DNA of 48,545 bases, from contig JABFSE010000013.1 in NCBI GenBank assembly GCA_013140765.1, positions 1 through 48,545 of the forward strand, given 5' to 3'. Position 1 is the stretch's first letter. Every line of letters starts with the position of its first letter. The DNA is from Sulfuriferula sp. (GTDB lineage: Bacteria; Pseudomonadota; Gammaproteobacteria; Burkholderiales; Sulfuriferulaceae). Position numbers and translations under genes: made by a program. Below are positions 7,188-15,788 of this stretch, piece after piece. The notes beneath the pieces are model-generated. The model was not told the origin of the DNA. It made no database searches and saw only the letters and a list, made by a program, of their open reading frames with translations.

Positions 7188-9746
7188 TTAGGTGTGTAGT
7201 ATGGTCATTAAGTCGGTTTCTAGCCGCAAGCGTTGGTGTACATCGTTGAGTATAGGGCTGTGCAGGGTGAAGGTGTCTTCGGCACGCTCGCCTAAGGTGC
7301 TGATTTTTGCGGTTTGAACGCTGATTTTGTGTGTGTGCAGTACGCTGGCGATGGCAAATAATAGCCCTGGTCGGTCGCCTGCGACGAGGTTGAGTAGGTA
7401 AAACTTATTATTTTCGTCAGCGCGTAAACTGATTTCAGGCGGAAAAGGGAAGTGCTTGAGGTGGCGGCTAATGCGCCCACGGGTCGGGGCTTTTAAGGGC
7501 GTGTGGGTGTTGAGTCGGTTGGCAAGTTCATGCTCTATGTAGCTGATAAAGTCACGGTAAGGCATGGCGCGTTGGTGCTTGTCGAGTATGACAAAGCTGT
7601 CTAAAGCGTAGCCATTGCGGGTGGTGTGTATCTTGGCATCGACGATGGTGTAATTGACTTCTTCAAAAAATCCACATATTTGCGCGAATAAATGCGATTC
7701 GTCCTGCGTGTATATCATCACTTGTATGCCTTCACCTACGGGGCTGAGGCGGGCACGCACGACGGCTACATCAGTCGTCACGCGATGCCAGAGGTGGCGT
7801 GTGTGCCAGGCGATTTCTTGGGCATCGTGACGTAAAAAATACGCATCGCTGAGTTGTTGCCAGAGTGCGTCTTCGACGTGTGTTTGCAAGCCGTATAGCC
7901 GTAAAATGTTGGCGGCTTGTTGTTGGGTGTGGGTGAAGTTTTGTGTCGGCGTATTGCCTAGCAATTGTTGTTGGCTGGCATAAAACAAATCCGCGAGTAG
8001 CTTGGCTTTCCATGCGTTCCATACTTTAGGGCTAGTGCCGCGTATGTCGCAGGTGGTGAGTATGTACAAGGCAATCAAATGGCGTTCGCTGGGGACGTGT
8101 GCGGTGAAGCGGGTGATGACTTCGGGGTCGGATAAGTCTTGTTTTTGTGCGGTCGCCGATAAATTAAGGTGCTCGCCGACTAACCACACGACGAGTTCCG
8201 CATCGGCTACAGGTAGCTGATGAGCACGGCAGAATGTACGTGCGTCTATCATGCCTAAGGTGGCGTGATCGCCGCCGCGACCTTTGGCGATATCATGAAA
8301 TAACGCGCCGAGATAGAGCACTTCTGGGCGTTCAAAATTGGCCATTAAGCGGCTGGCAAGCGGATGTTCATGCGCCAGCTCAGGCACGGTCAGACGGCGT
8401 AAATTGCGCAATACCGCCAGCGTGTGTTCGTCCACTGTGTATATATGGTACAAATCATGTTGCATTTGCCCGACGATGCGCCCAAACGCAGGGATGTATC
8501 GCCCTAAAATACCGTAGTGATTCATGCTCCTCAGGGTGTGGGTAATGCCAGCGGGCGCACGCAGTATTTGCATGAATTGCGCTTGGTGTATGGGGTTGCG
8601 CCGAAACGCGGCGTTAATGTGTTTGCTGGCACGCCACAGTCCACGCAAAGTGGGTGCGCTCATGCCTTGGAGTTCTGGATGGGCTTGCAGGAGTAAAAAA
8701 CTCTCAAAAATAGTGCTAGGGTCACGCTCAAACAGCGTTTCATCGACCACGCACAGTAGTTGATTATTGTTGCTGAAACGTTCATTGATAATGATGCGAT
8801 TGGGTATGCTGTCAAAGACGCGAGTGCGTAAATTGGGCAATAAAATATCACGTATCTGCGCGAGGGCTTTGATGTTGCGATAGTAGCGGTGCATGAGCAA
8901 CTCGCTGGCGCGGCGTGCGTGCGTGGCGTTGATTTGGTATTGCACCGCCAGACCGTGTTGGAAATCAAATAACAGACGATCTTCGCGCCGCCCTGCTAAG
9001 TAATGCAAGCGTAGTCTGAGATCGGATAAAAAGCGGGTAATTTGTTGGAGTCGGTGTAATTCGCTCTCGCTTAATAAGTTGGCGCGTACTAAATCACGTT
9101 GCGTATTGCCGATGCCAGCGGCGATGGCTAACCAGCGTAAATTATGCAAATCGCGTAAGCCGCCTGGGCTTTCTTTGATGTTAGGCTCTAGTTGATAAGT
9201 GCTGTCATTAAACCGTGCATGACGCTGGTCTTGCTCCAGTAGTTTGCCTTCAAAAAAACTGCGAGGGTTAAATAGCCGCTGATATTGTTGCTGAAAATCG
9301 GTAAAAGTAGCCTTGTTGCCAGCCAAGTAGCGTGATTCTAGTAGGTTGGTGAGTATGGTGATGTCGTCACGGGCAACGACGGTGCACTCGTCTATGGTGC
9401 GCACACTAGTGCCGACTTCTAGCCCTATATCCCAAAACACACCGATTAGCTGGCTGAGGTTTTGTTCCTCTGCTTCGTTAGCAGGGTGCGCTAATAAGAT
9501 GAGCAAATCTACATCTGAGTACGGAAATAGCTCCCCACGCCCGTAGCCACCCACCGCAACTAATGTGGCAGTTGTGGGTAAATCCAGCGTTTGCCAGATG
9601 TCGATAAGCAACGTGTCAACTAGCTGTTTATTAACGTTTAATATCGTGTGAGTAGCTTTTTTGGCGAGAAATAATTGCTTGATGTTGGCACGCCCAGCCG
9701 TGAGGTGTTCCCGCCATTTAGTGATCGATAGGGGCGTGGCGGGCAT
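7188..9746 (-). CDS. glnD: bifunctional [protein-PII] uridylyltransferase/uridylyl-removing enzyme
   Basis: At 852 residues it matches GlnD length. The nucleotidyltransferase domain carries VGGYGRGELFPYSDVDLLIL (near residues 64-84). An HD domain (LGALFHDIAKGRGGDH, near 475-490) removes UMP. Two C-terminal ACT domains (VMIYTQDESHLFAQICGFF, then VAGDRPGLLFAIASVLH) sense glutamine. GlnD is the cytoplasmic nitrogen sensor that uridylylates PII when glutamine is low. It follows map by 4 nt on the same strand, a conserved pairing, so both are probably translated from one message. Confidence 0.97.
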   Translation of the reverse strand: MPATPLSITKWREHLTAGRANIKQLFLAKKATHTILNVNKQLVDTLLIDIWQTLDLPTTATLVAVGGYGRGELFPYSDVDLLILLAHPANEAEEQNLSQLIGVFWDIGLEVGTSVRTIDECTVVARDDITILTNLLESRYLAGNKATFTDFQQQYQRLFNPRSFFEGKLLEQDQRHARFNDSTYQLEPNIKESPGGLRDLHNLRWLAIAAGIGNTQRDLVRANLLSESELHRLQQITRFLSDLRLRLHYLAGRREDRLLFDFQHGLAVQYQINATHARRASELLMHRYYRNIKALAQIRDILLPNLRTRVFDSIPNRIIINERFSNNNQLLCVVDETLFERDPSTIFESFLLLQAHPELQGMSAPTLRGLWRASKHINAAFRRNPIHQAQFMQILRAPAGITHTLRSMNHYGILGRYIPAFGRIVGQMQHDLYHIYTVDEHTLAVLRNLRRLTVPELAHEHPLASRLMANFERPEVLYLGALFHDIAKGRGGDHATLGMIDARTFCRAHQLPVADAELVVWLVGEHLNLSATAQKQDLSDPEVITRFTAHVPSERHLIALYILTTCDIRGTSPKVWNAWKAKLLADLFYASQQQLLGNTPTQNFTHTQQQAANILRLYGLQTHVEDALWQQLSDAYFLRHDAQEIAWHTRHLWHRVTTDVAVVRARLSPVGEGIQVMIYTQDESHLFAQICGFFEEVNYTIVDAKIHTTRNGYALDSFVILDKHQRAMPYRDFISYIEHELANRLNTHTPLKAPTRGRISRHLKHFPFPPEISLRADENNKFYLLNLVAGDRPGLLFAIASVLHTHKISVQTAKISTLGERAEDTFTLHSPILNDVHQRLRLETDLMTILHT

Positions 9747-9750
9747 GGGC

Positions 9751-10551
9751 TTATTTAACGAAATCAGGCGGCGGCGGTGTGCCTGCAGAGACGGTCAATA
9801 CTTCGTAGCCTGTTTCGGTGACTAATACGGTGTGCTCCCATTGGGCGGATAGACTGCGATCTTTGGTGACGATAGTCCAGCCATCGTTAAGCTGACGGAT
9901 GTCGCGTTTGCCCGCGTTTATCATCGGCTCAACCGTGAATATCATGCCTGCCGCTAATTTTAGTCCAGTGCCAGCGCGACCATAATGCAATACTTGCGGT
10001 TCTTCATGGAATTTTTGCCCTATGCCATGCCCACAAAATTCACGCACGACGCTATAGCCTTGCCCTTCGGCAAATTTTTGTATGGTATGCCCCATATCGC
10101 CTAAGGTGATGCCAGGCTTAATCATGGCAATGCCGTGCCACATGGCTTGATAAGTGATTTCGCATAAACGCTTAGCGTAGGCGACAGGCTGACCGACATA
10201 AAACATGCGGCTAGTATCGCCATGCCAGCCATCTTTAATGACGGTCACGTCTATATTGACAATATCACCATCTTTGAGCTGTTTATCACCAGGCACGCCG
10301 TGGCAAATTTGCTGGTTAATCGAGGTGCAGATGGATTTAGGATAAGGCGTATGCCCACCAGGCGCGTAGTTGAGCGGCGCGGGTATGGTGTGTTGCACAT
10401 CGACCATATAATCATGGCAGAGTTTGTCGAGCTGGTCGGTGGTGACACCAGGCACAACGTAAGGCGTGATGAAGTCCAGCACTTCAGCACCGAGGCGACC
10501 CGCGATGCGCATTTTTTCTATATCGGCTGGCGATTTAATACTGACTGACAT
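9751..10551 (-). CDS. map: methionine aminopeptidase, type I
   Basis: A 266-residue protein that removes the initiator Met from nascent proteins. It has the pita-bread fold markers: ICHGVPGDKQLKDGDIVNIDV with the first metal-binding Asp, HGDTSRMFYVG with the second, CGHGIGQKFHEEP with His and catalytic His, then the two Glu ligands in FTVEPMIN and QWEHTVLVT. There is no N-terminal zinc-finger extension, so it is bacterial type I. It is divergent from the ribosomal operon beginning with rpsP, as in many betaproteobacteria where rpsB lies elsewhere. Confidence 0.97.
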   Translation of the reverse strand: MSVSIKSPADIEKMRIAGRLGAEVLDFITPYVVPGVTTDQLDKLCHDYMVDVQHTIPAPLNYAPGGHTPYPKSICTSINQQICHGVPGDKQLKDGDIVNIDVTVIKDGWHGDTSRMFYVGQPVAYAKRLCEITYQAMWHGIAMIKPGITLGDMGHTIQKFAEGQGYSVVREFCGHGIGQKFHEEPQVLHYGRAGTGLKLAAGMIFTVEPMINAGKRDIRQLNDGWTIVTKDRSLSAQWEHTVLVTETGYEVLTVSAGTPPPPDFVK

Positions 10552-10655
10552 GATGTGTTAAGTGCAAATAGGTAAGATTGATAAGGATAAGGGGTAATGG
10601 CTATGGGGTCAAAAAAATTTATTATGCACAATAATCAGTAAGGGCAACAGCTACC

Positions 10656-10684
10656 TTGTCAATTGCACCGTTTCGTCATATAAT
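10656..10684 (+). promoter_or_regulatory. sigma-70 promoter of the rpsP operon
   Basis: A near-consensus promoter: -35 TTGTCA at 10656-10661, a 17-bp spacer, and -10 TATAAT at 10679-10684. It lies about 40 bp upstream of rpsP in the map/rpsP divergent region. Confidence 0.8.
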
Positions 10685-10721
10685 CGCGCTCTTTTATAAT
10701 TCAATTGGTTAGGTACTCATA

Positions 10722-10976
10722 ATGGTTGTTATTCGTCTTGCACGCGGTGGCGCGAAAAACCGCCCTTTCTACAATGTTGTTGTTGCTGATTCACGCAATC
10801 GTCGTGATGGTCGCTTCATTGAGCGCGTTGGTTTTTACAACCCGTTGGCTAAAGAAGGTGTTGAAGGTTTACGTTTGAGCTTGGATCGCGTGACACATTG
10901 GGTTTCTCAAGGCGCACAAGTGAGCGATGCAGTAGCTAAATTAGTTAAGACTGAAAGTGCAAAAGTCGCTGGATAA
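10722..10976 (+). CDS. rpsP: 30S ribosomal protein S16
   Basis: An 84-residue protein with the S16 N-terminus [20 protein letters not shown] and the block [17 protein letters not shown]16 helps assemble the 5' domain of the small subunit. It is first in the conserved rpsP-rimM-trmD-rplS operon, downstream of a strong promoter. Its last codons overlap the proposed GTG start of rimM by 20 nt, which suggests translational coupling. Confidence 0.98.
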   Translation: MVVIRLARGGAKNRPFYNVVVADSRNRRDGRFIERVGFYNPLAKEGVEGLRLSLDRVTHWVSQGAQVSDAVAKLVKTESAKVAG

Positions 10977-11466
10977 TCTTGTGGTAATGGGTCGCGTTGC
11001 GATTCCATATGGTGTTAAGGGCTGGATGAAAATCCAGACTTTCACTGAAGCCGCTGATACGCTGGCTGATTATGCGCAGTGGTATGTAAAGCGCGGTAAT
11101 GATTGGCAACTTTATACGGTTGCTAACGCCAAGCTGCATACCAATTCGCTGGTCGCCGAATTAACAGGCGTTAGTGATAGAGATCAGGCTTTGGCATTAA
11201 AAGGTTGCGATATTGCGGTTCAGGCAGATAGTTTACCCGCGCCCGCTGACGGCGAATACTACTGGTCCGATTTAATCGGGCTGGCAGTGGTTAATGCGCG
11301 TGGCGATGCTTTCGGTGTGGTAGAAAAAATCCTTGAAGCAGGTGGACACGATGTGCTGGTAGTCAAAGGTGGGCGTGAGCATTTGATACCGTTTGTTGGT
11401 CATATCGTGCAAAAAGTTGATTTGCCAGCTAAAACCATCACCGTTGATTGGGAGTTGGATTACTGA
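10957..11466 (+). CDS. rimM: ribosome maturation factor RimM
   Basis: A 169-residue protein needed for 30S head maturation; it binds S19. The N-terminal RimM barrel ([20 protein letters not shown]) is followed by a PRC-barrel domain ([12 protein letters not shown], then [18 protein letters not shown]). I choose the GTG at 10957, inside the end of rpsP, because it leaves the usual eight or so residues before the first strand. GTG at 10981 or ATG at 10987 would cut into it. The stop overlaps the trmD start in TGATG. Confidence 0.95.
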   Translation: MQKSLDNLVVMGRVAIPYGVKGWMKIQTFTEAADTLADYAQWYVKRGNDWQLYTVANAKLHTNSLVAELTGVSDRDQALALKGCDIAVQADSLPAPADGEYYWSDLIGLAVVNARGDAFGVVEKILEAGGHDVLVVKGGREHLIPFVGHIVQKVDLPAKTITVDWELDY

Positions 11467-12224
11467 TGCCGTTGCAAATAGATGTGGTGAGTTTATTCCC
11501 ACAAATGTTTGCGGCAATTAGCGAGTTAGGCATTAGTAGTCGGGCATTCACGCGTCAACTTGCGCATTTGCAAACGTGGAATCCACGTGATTTTACGCAT
11601 GATAATCACCGTACTGTTGACGATAGACCTTACGGTGGTGGTCCTGGTATGGTGATGTTGGCAGAGCCGTTAGACGCGGCACTGGATGCTGCGGTAGCGC
11701 GGCAACGTCAATGTGGTGTTGAGCCACACGTGATTTACATGTCGCCGCAGGGACGTACATTGGATCATGCTTTAGTCATGGAATTAGTGGCACGTCCAGG
11801 CTTGGTTTTTTTGGCGGGGCGTTATGAGGGAGTTGATCAGCGTTTGCTCGATAAGCGCGTTGATGAATTTATCTCTATTGGGGATTATGTATTATCAGGT
11901 GGCGAATTGGCGGCTATGGTGGTGATCGATGCCATCGTGCGCCATATTCCTGGTGTGTTGGGCGATGCGGATTCAGCGATACAGGATTCATTTGTGAATG
12001 GTTTGCTGGATTATCCTCATTACACACGCCCAGAAACGTATCAAGGTGAGACTGTGCCAGCGGTATTATTAGGCGGTAATCACGCCAAAATACAGCAATG
12101 GCGGTTACAGCAGTCTTTGTTAGCGACGAGTAAATATCGTCCAGATTTATTAGCGCGGCGCGGTATGAGCCAAGCAGAAATTGACTTGTTGGCAGTGTGC
12201 CAGCAGGAAAATAAACCAGACTAA
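11466..12224 (+). CDS. trmD: tRNA (guanine-N1)-methyltransferase
   Basis: A 252-residue protein that methylates G37 of tRNAs with S-adenosylmethionine and so prevents +1 frameshifting. It shows the SPOUT trefoil-knot signatures: [13 protein letters not shown], then [21 protein letters not shown] and [11 protein letters not shown]. The ATG at 11466 overlaps the rimM stop and has GGAG at a suitable distance. A longer TTG-start frame would run into rimM and is not favoured. Third gene of the operon. Confidence 0.98.
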   Translation: MPLQIDVVSLFPQMFAAISELGISSRAFTRQLAHLQTWNPRDFTHDNHRTVDDRPYGGGPGMVMLAEPLDAALDAAVARQRQCGVEPHVIYMSPQGRTLDHALVMELVARPGLVFLAGRYEGVDQRLLDKRVDEFISIGDYVLSGGELAAMVVIDAIVRHIPGVLGDADSAIQDSFVNGLLDYPHYTRPETYQGETVPAVLLGGNHAKIQQWRLQQSLLATSKYRPDLLARRGMSQAEIDLLAVCQQENKPD

Positions 12225-12244
12225 TCATCTGGTAACAACAAACC

Positions 12245-12291
12245 CTGTACGTCAAGCGGCGGCTTGCTCCGTGCAGTAAGGTCTAAGACCT
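12245..12291 (+). promoter_or_regulatory. structured leader upstream of rplS (two hairpins)
   Basis: Between trmD and rplS the RNA can form a stem of CTGTACG/CGTGCAG (12245-12251 with 12270-12276) around an inner stem CAAGC/GCTTG with loop GGCG. A second palindrome AGGTCTAAGACCT follows at 12279-12291, some 23 nt before the rplS start. Neither is followed by a T-run, so they are not simple terminators. They could be a processing or L19 autoregulatory element. Confidence 0.45.
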
Positions 12292-12314
12292 CAATTTTAT
12301 TTTAGGAGTACGCG

Positions 12315-12692
12315 ATGAATTTGATACAACAATTAGAGCAGGAAGAAATTGCCCGTTTGGGTAAAGTATTACCTGCTTTTGCACCTGGCGACACTGTTGT
12401 CGTTAGCGTAAAAGTTAAAGAAGGTACACGTGAACGTTTGCAAGCCTACGAAGGCGTGGTTATCGCTAAACGTAACCGTGGCTTGAACTCAGCATTTACC
12501 GTGCGTAAAATTTCAGCAGGTGAAGGTGTGGAACGTACATTCCAAACTTATTCACCGTTAATCGCAACCGTAGAAGTAAAACGCCGTGGTGATGTACGCC
12601 GTGCGAAACTGTACTACTTGCGTGAGCGTTCAGGTAAATCTGCACGTATTAAAGAAAAATTGCCAGCACGTAAAGTTAAAGCGACTGCTTAA
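12315..12692 (+). CDS. rplS: 50S ribosomal protein L19
   Basis: A 125-residue protein with the L19 blocks [40 protein letters not shown] and [12 protein letters not shown]19 lies at the subunit interface. It ends the rpsP operon. TAGGAG precedes the ATG at a good distance. A strong terminator follows within 20 nt of the stop. Confidence 0.98.
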   Translation: MNLIQQLEQEEIARLGKVLPAFAPGDTVVVSVKVKEGTRERLQAYEGVVIAKRNRGLNSAFTVRKISAGEGVERTFQTYSPLIATVEVKRRGDVRRAKLYYLRERSGKSARIKEKLPARKVKATA

Positions 12693-12710
12693 TTTTTGCT
12701 TGGTGGTGCT

Positions 12711-12742
12711 AAAAAAGCAGACTGTGATGGTCTGCTTTTTTT
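12711..12742. terminator. bidirectional rho-independent terminator after rplS
   Basis: AAAAAA, stem GCAGAC (12717-12722), loop of 7, GTCTGC (12730-12735), then seven T. Because the A-run mirrors the T-run, it can serve both rplS and the convergent hypothetical gene ending at 12741. Confidence 0.9.
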
Positions 12743-13034
12743 ACGCCTGCTGGTTACGCACATAATCATCATCAAAAATTGCGTCTATCGTTTCTATGAT
12801 TTGATTAAGTTTGTGGAAATCTGCCGCCGTGCCATTGCCTGCCATGAAGTCGCGGCGTAATGGTCCTAGGCTGTTGACGACGGCGGCGCGGGTGACTGTG
12901 GCGTGTGGGTTATTGAGCGCACACCAGTCGTATATCATTTGCGTGACGCTGGTTAAAAATACATCGTTTGTGCTGGATAATAATGGGTAGCCAGTGCGTG
13001 TTTGTAGTGCGTTTATTAAGTCTGTGTAAGTCAT
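12741..13034 (-). CDS. hypothetical protein, 97 aa
   Basis: A soluble, mostly helical 97-residue protein without a signal peptide (start MTYTDLINALQTRTGYPLLS, end DAIFDDDYVRNQQA). No family recognised. The stop overlaps the shared terminator of rplS. The start has no strong ribosome binding site. Codon use resembles its neighbours, and the gene ends exactly at a convergent terminator, which supports it being real. Confidence 0.6.
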   Translation of the reverse strand: MTYTDLINALQTRTGYPLLSSTNDVFLTSVTQMIYDWCALNNPHATVTRAAVVNSLGPLRRDFMAGNGTAADFHKLNQIIETIDAIFDDDYVRNQQA

Positions 13035-13098
13035 GGTGTATTAGTTCGTGTTAATCTCAGCGAGATGCTAGTTAAAAAACACTAAGGAGGCAAGAGCA

Positions 13099-14286
13099 AT
13101 GGGAAAAATGAAGCTGCCACGCGGCGTTATCGCTTTGGGTTTGGTGAGTTTGTTTATGGATATGTCGTCGGAGATGATACATAGCCTGTTGCCCGTTTAT
13201 TTAGTGGTGGTATTGGGCGCATCGGCGTTGTCGGTGGGGGTGATAGAGGGGATTGCTGAGGCGACGGCTTCGATTACTAAGGTGTTTTCAGGGGTGATTT
13301 CGGATTGGATAGGGCGACGTAAACCGCTGGTGTTGCTGGGTTACGGCATGGCGGCGTTGACTAAGCCGCTGTTTCCATTGGCAACAGGGATGACGGCGAT
13401 ATTGACGGCACGTTTTCTTGACCGTGTCGGCAAGGGCATACGTGGTGCGCCACGGGATGCGCTGATTGCCGATATTACGCTGCCTGAGCAACGTGGTGCG
13501 GCGTTTGGTTTGCGTCAGTCTATGGATACGGTGGGTGCATTTTCAGGGCCGTTAATCGCGATGTTGTTGATGGCGGTGAGCCATGATAATTATAAATTGG
13601 TGTTTTGGATTGCGGTTGTGCCTGCGTTTATTTGTGTACTGCTGATTGTGTTTGGCGTGGATGAACCCGATGTAGCACGACCTGTGACACAGCGGCGTTT
13701 GCCGTTGACTAAGGAGAATATGCGCCGTTTACCTATGTATTTTTGGGCGGTGATAGGGTTTACCGCCGTGCTGACTTTGGCGCGTTTTTCTGAGGCTTTC
13801 TTATTGTTGCGGGCGGAAAGTGTGGGTTTAGCGGTGACGTGGATACCGATGGTGCTAATTGTGATGAATGTGGTGTACGCCGCCAGCGCATACCCGTTTG
13901 GTAAATACTCTGATACGGGTAATCGGCGTAATTTATTAGTATTAGGCGTAGTGTTGCTGATTGCCGCAGATGGTGTGCTGGCAAATGCCAGTAATGTTTG
14001 GCTGGTGAGTTTGGGCGCGGTGCTGTGGGGTTTGCATATGGGCGCAACGCAAGGTCTGTTATCGGCTTTGGTAGCCGATGCAGCACCTGCTGATTTGCGC
14101 GGTACGGCGTTTGGCGTGTTTAATTTGGCGAGTGGGCTGGCGTTGTTGCTCGCCAGCGTGATTGCGGGCGGTTTGTGGACTTATTACGGTCCTGCGTTTA
14201 CTTTTTATGCGGGGATAGCTTTTGCGCTGATTGCGTTGGTGGGCTTGATGGGTGTGACTGGACGCTGGGTCTTAAGTAAAAATTAA
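13099..14286 (+). CDS. MFS transporter
   Basis: A 395-residue, twelve-helix major facilitator protein. The loop between helices 2 and 3 carries GVISDWIGRRKP, the family's motif A. LDRVGKGIRGAPRDALIAD follows helix 4, and a related loop YPFGKYSDTGNRRN lies in the second half. The first helix (VSLFMDMSSEMIHSLLPVYL) places it in a bacterial subgroup usually annotated only as MFS or drug efflux. The substrate cannot be read from the sequence. An ideal ribosome binding site (AAGGAGG) precedes the ATG by 8-9 nt. Confidence 0.88.
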   Translation: MGKMKLPRGVIALGLVSLFMDMSSEMIHSLLPVYLVVVLGASALSVGVIEGIAEATASITKVFSGVISDWIGRRKPLVLLGYGMAALTKPLFPLATGMTAILTARFLDRVGKGIRGAPRDALIADITLPEQRGAAFGLRQSMDTVGAFSGPLIAMLLMAVSHDNYKLVFWIAVVPAFICVLLIVFGVDEPDVARPVTQRRLPLTKENMRRLPMYFWAVIGFTAVLTLARFSEAFLLLRAESVGLAVTWIPMVLIVMNVVYAASAYPFGKYSDTGNRRNLLVLGVVLLIAADGVLANASNVWLVSLGAVLWGLHMGATQGLLSALVADAAPADLRGTAFGVFNLASGLALLLASVIAGGLWTYYGPAFTFYAGIAFALIALVGLMGVTGRWVLSKN

Positions 14287-14342
14287 GTATCGTCAGCATT
14301 TAGTCAGTTAAAATAAGTGCTTTTCAACGAGGAGTAAAAAAT

Positions 14343-14888
14343 ATGCGTGATGCAACATCTTACAATATACCCGCAATCGTAATGCACTGGTTAGTTGCTT
14401 TATTGATAGCAGCAACTTTTCCTATCGCTTGGATTATGGTTGATATGCAGGATGATAGTCCCGAGCAGTTATCATTGTTTTCTTTGCATATTACTATTGG
14501 TGTATCGGTGCTGATGTTGGCGATTGCGCGGTTGGTGAATCGCGCTTTGCGTGGCGTACCTGCCGCGCCTGCGGATACGCCTGCCATTGTGAACAAACTC
14601 ACCAGTTTGGTTCATTTTGCGTTATACGCGTTGCTGTTTATCGTGCCGATGTCAGGCTGGGTAATGAGTTCTGCGGGTGGGCATGATGTGAGCTGGTTAG
14701 GGCTATTTACTTTGCCTAGTATCGTCGTCGCCGATGACAGCCTGCATCACACGATGGAAGGCGTGCATGAAACCGTGGCCAATGTGTTGCTAGGGTTAAT
14801 CGCATTGCACACTGCCGCCGCGTTGAAACATCATTTTATCCAGCGTGATGGGGTGTTGGCGCGGATGTTGCCGTTTTTGCGTAAGTAG
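14343..14888 (+). CDS. cytochrome b561
   Basis: A 181-residue, four-helix membrane protein of the bacterial cytochrome b561 family. Candidate haem ligands are His15 in helix 1 (AIVMHWLVALLIA), His49 in helix 2 (LFSLHITIGV), His91 in helix 3 (LVHFALYALLFIVPMSGWVM) and the His in helix 4 (LIALHTAAALKHHF). Such proteins pass electrons between quinone and periplasmic acceptors such as superoxide. GAGGAG precedes the start. It may be co-transcribed with the MFS gene 56 nt upstream. Confidence 0.88.
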   Translation: MRDATSYNIPAIVMHWLVALLIAATFPIAWIMVDMQDDSPEQLSLFSLHITIGVSVLMLAIARLVNRALRGVPAAPADTPAIVNKLTSLVHFALYALLFIVPMSGWVMSSAGGHDVSWLGLFTLPSIVVADDSLHHTMEGVHETVANVLLGLIALHTAAALKHHFIQRDGVLARMLPFLRK

Positions 14889-14947
14889 TCATTAACAAGT
14901 AACCAACAAGTTGCCTGATAATAGCTATCGCGCAACTTGTTGCTGTG

Positions 14948-15415
14948 TCAATGTATGCGTTCCATGTCTATGACTAGTGAGGCATGGTATTGCCGCCACT
15001 TAATCATGATGACAAAAGGATGGATACGCGTACTGTTTTGCAACTCGGTGAAGGGTGCTGCAGTGCTGGTGGGGACGGAAATGTTCATGAATTCACCAAA
15101 ATGCTTACGGGCATTGCCTGCTAGTGTGTTGGCAATTTCACCTACTGCATCGAGGAAGTCTTGTTCAGTGCGGTTAGGTTCTTGCATCGCAATCAGTAAA
15201 TGACGTATCAATATGCGTGGGGCTGAGAAGTAAATGCTACCTTGGTAATCGCCAGATAAATTAATCGTGCCTAAGTAATCATATAGCGGTGGCGGCTCCG
15301 CATCTGAAGCGAGGTAGGCGGCTTTGACGATGGCGATTTCATTTGAGATTTGGTTGAAATAATGACCTATCGCATCAATAAAAACATGGATTTCAGTTTC
15401 GTTTATTTTGTGCAT
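14948..15415 (-). CDS. CheX-like chemotaxis phosphatase
   Basis: A 155-residue protein with the CheC/CheX/FliY active-site signature D-x3-E-x2-N: Asp89, Glu93 and Asn96 in DAVGEIANTLAGNA. CheX enzymes dephosphorylate CheY-type regulators. It lies directly downstream of a single-domain receiver gene (1 nt gap) and a PilJ/HPt/ATPase sensor, so the receiver is the likely substrate. The motif is single, as in CheX rather than CheC. Together the three genes make a short phosphorelay without flagellar neighbours. Confidence 0.8.
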   Translation of the reverse strand: MHKINETEIHVFIDAIGHYFNQISNEIAIVKAAYLASDAEPPPLYDYLGTINLSGDYQGSIYFSAPRILIRHLLIAMQEPNRTEQDFLDAVGEIANTLAGNARKHFGEFMNISVPTSTAAPFTELQNSTRIHPFVIMIKWRQYHASLVIDMERIH

Positions 15416-15416
15416 A

Positions 15417-15788
15417 TTAGTTCACCAAAGATTCTAGAGCAGAAATAAGTTGTTCGTCGTTAAATGGTTTATATAGAAAGCCGCTTGCGCCATTTTTTAA
15501 GGCTTTGAGTGCGGTAGATTTATCACTCAGTGCTGAGATAACCAGTATGCGCACGGCTGGGTTCATGTATGCCAAGGCTTTGGTGCATTCGACACCATCC
15601 ATTTCTGGCATGGTTAAATCCATAGTGACGATGTCTGGGTGTGCTTTGACAAATAAATCTACCGCTTCTTTGCCATTGCTCGCTTGCCCAACGATGTCAA
15701 TTTCCAACTTGGCTAAATCGACATGTCGGCTAATGCGGGCAATGCGGTTACGGATGATGCTGGAATCATCGACTATCATTAACTTCAT
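15417..15788 (-). CDS. CheY-like response regulator
   Basis: A single receiver domain of 123 residues with all key residues: Asp7 and Asp8 (metal), Asp57 (phosphoacceptor, in TMDLTMPEMDG), Ser85 and Lys107 (in FLYKPF). There is no output domain, so it acts by protein-protein contact or relay. Its start overlaps the stop of the sensor kinase by 4 nt (ATGA), and the CheX-like phosphatase follows. A CheY shuttle controlled by that kinase and phosphatase is the likely role. Confidence 0.93.
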   Translation of the reverse strand: MKLMIVDDSSIIRNRIARISRHVDLAKLEIDIVGQASNGKEAVDLFVKAHPDIVTMDLTMPEMDGVECTKALAYMNPAVRILVISALSDKSTALKALKNGASGFLYKPFNDEQLISALESLVN

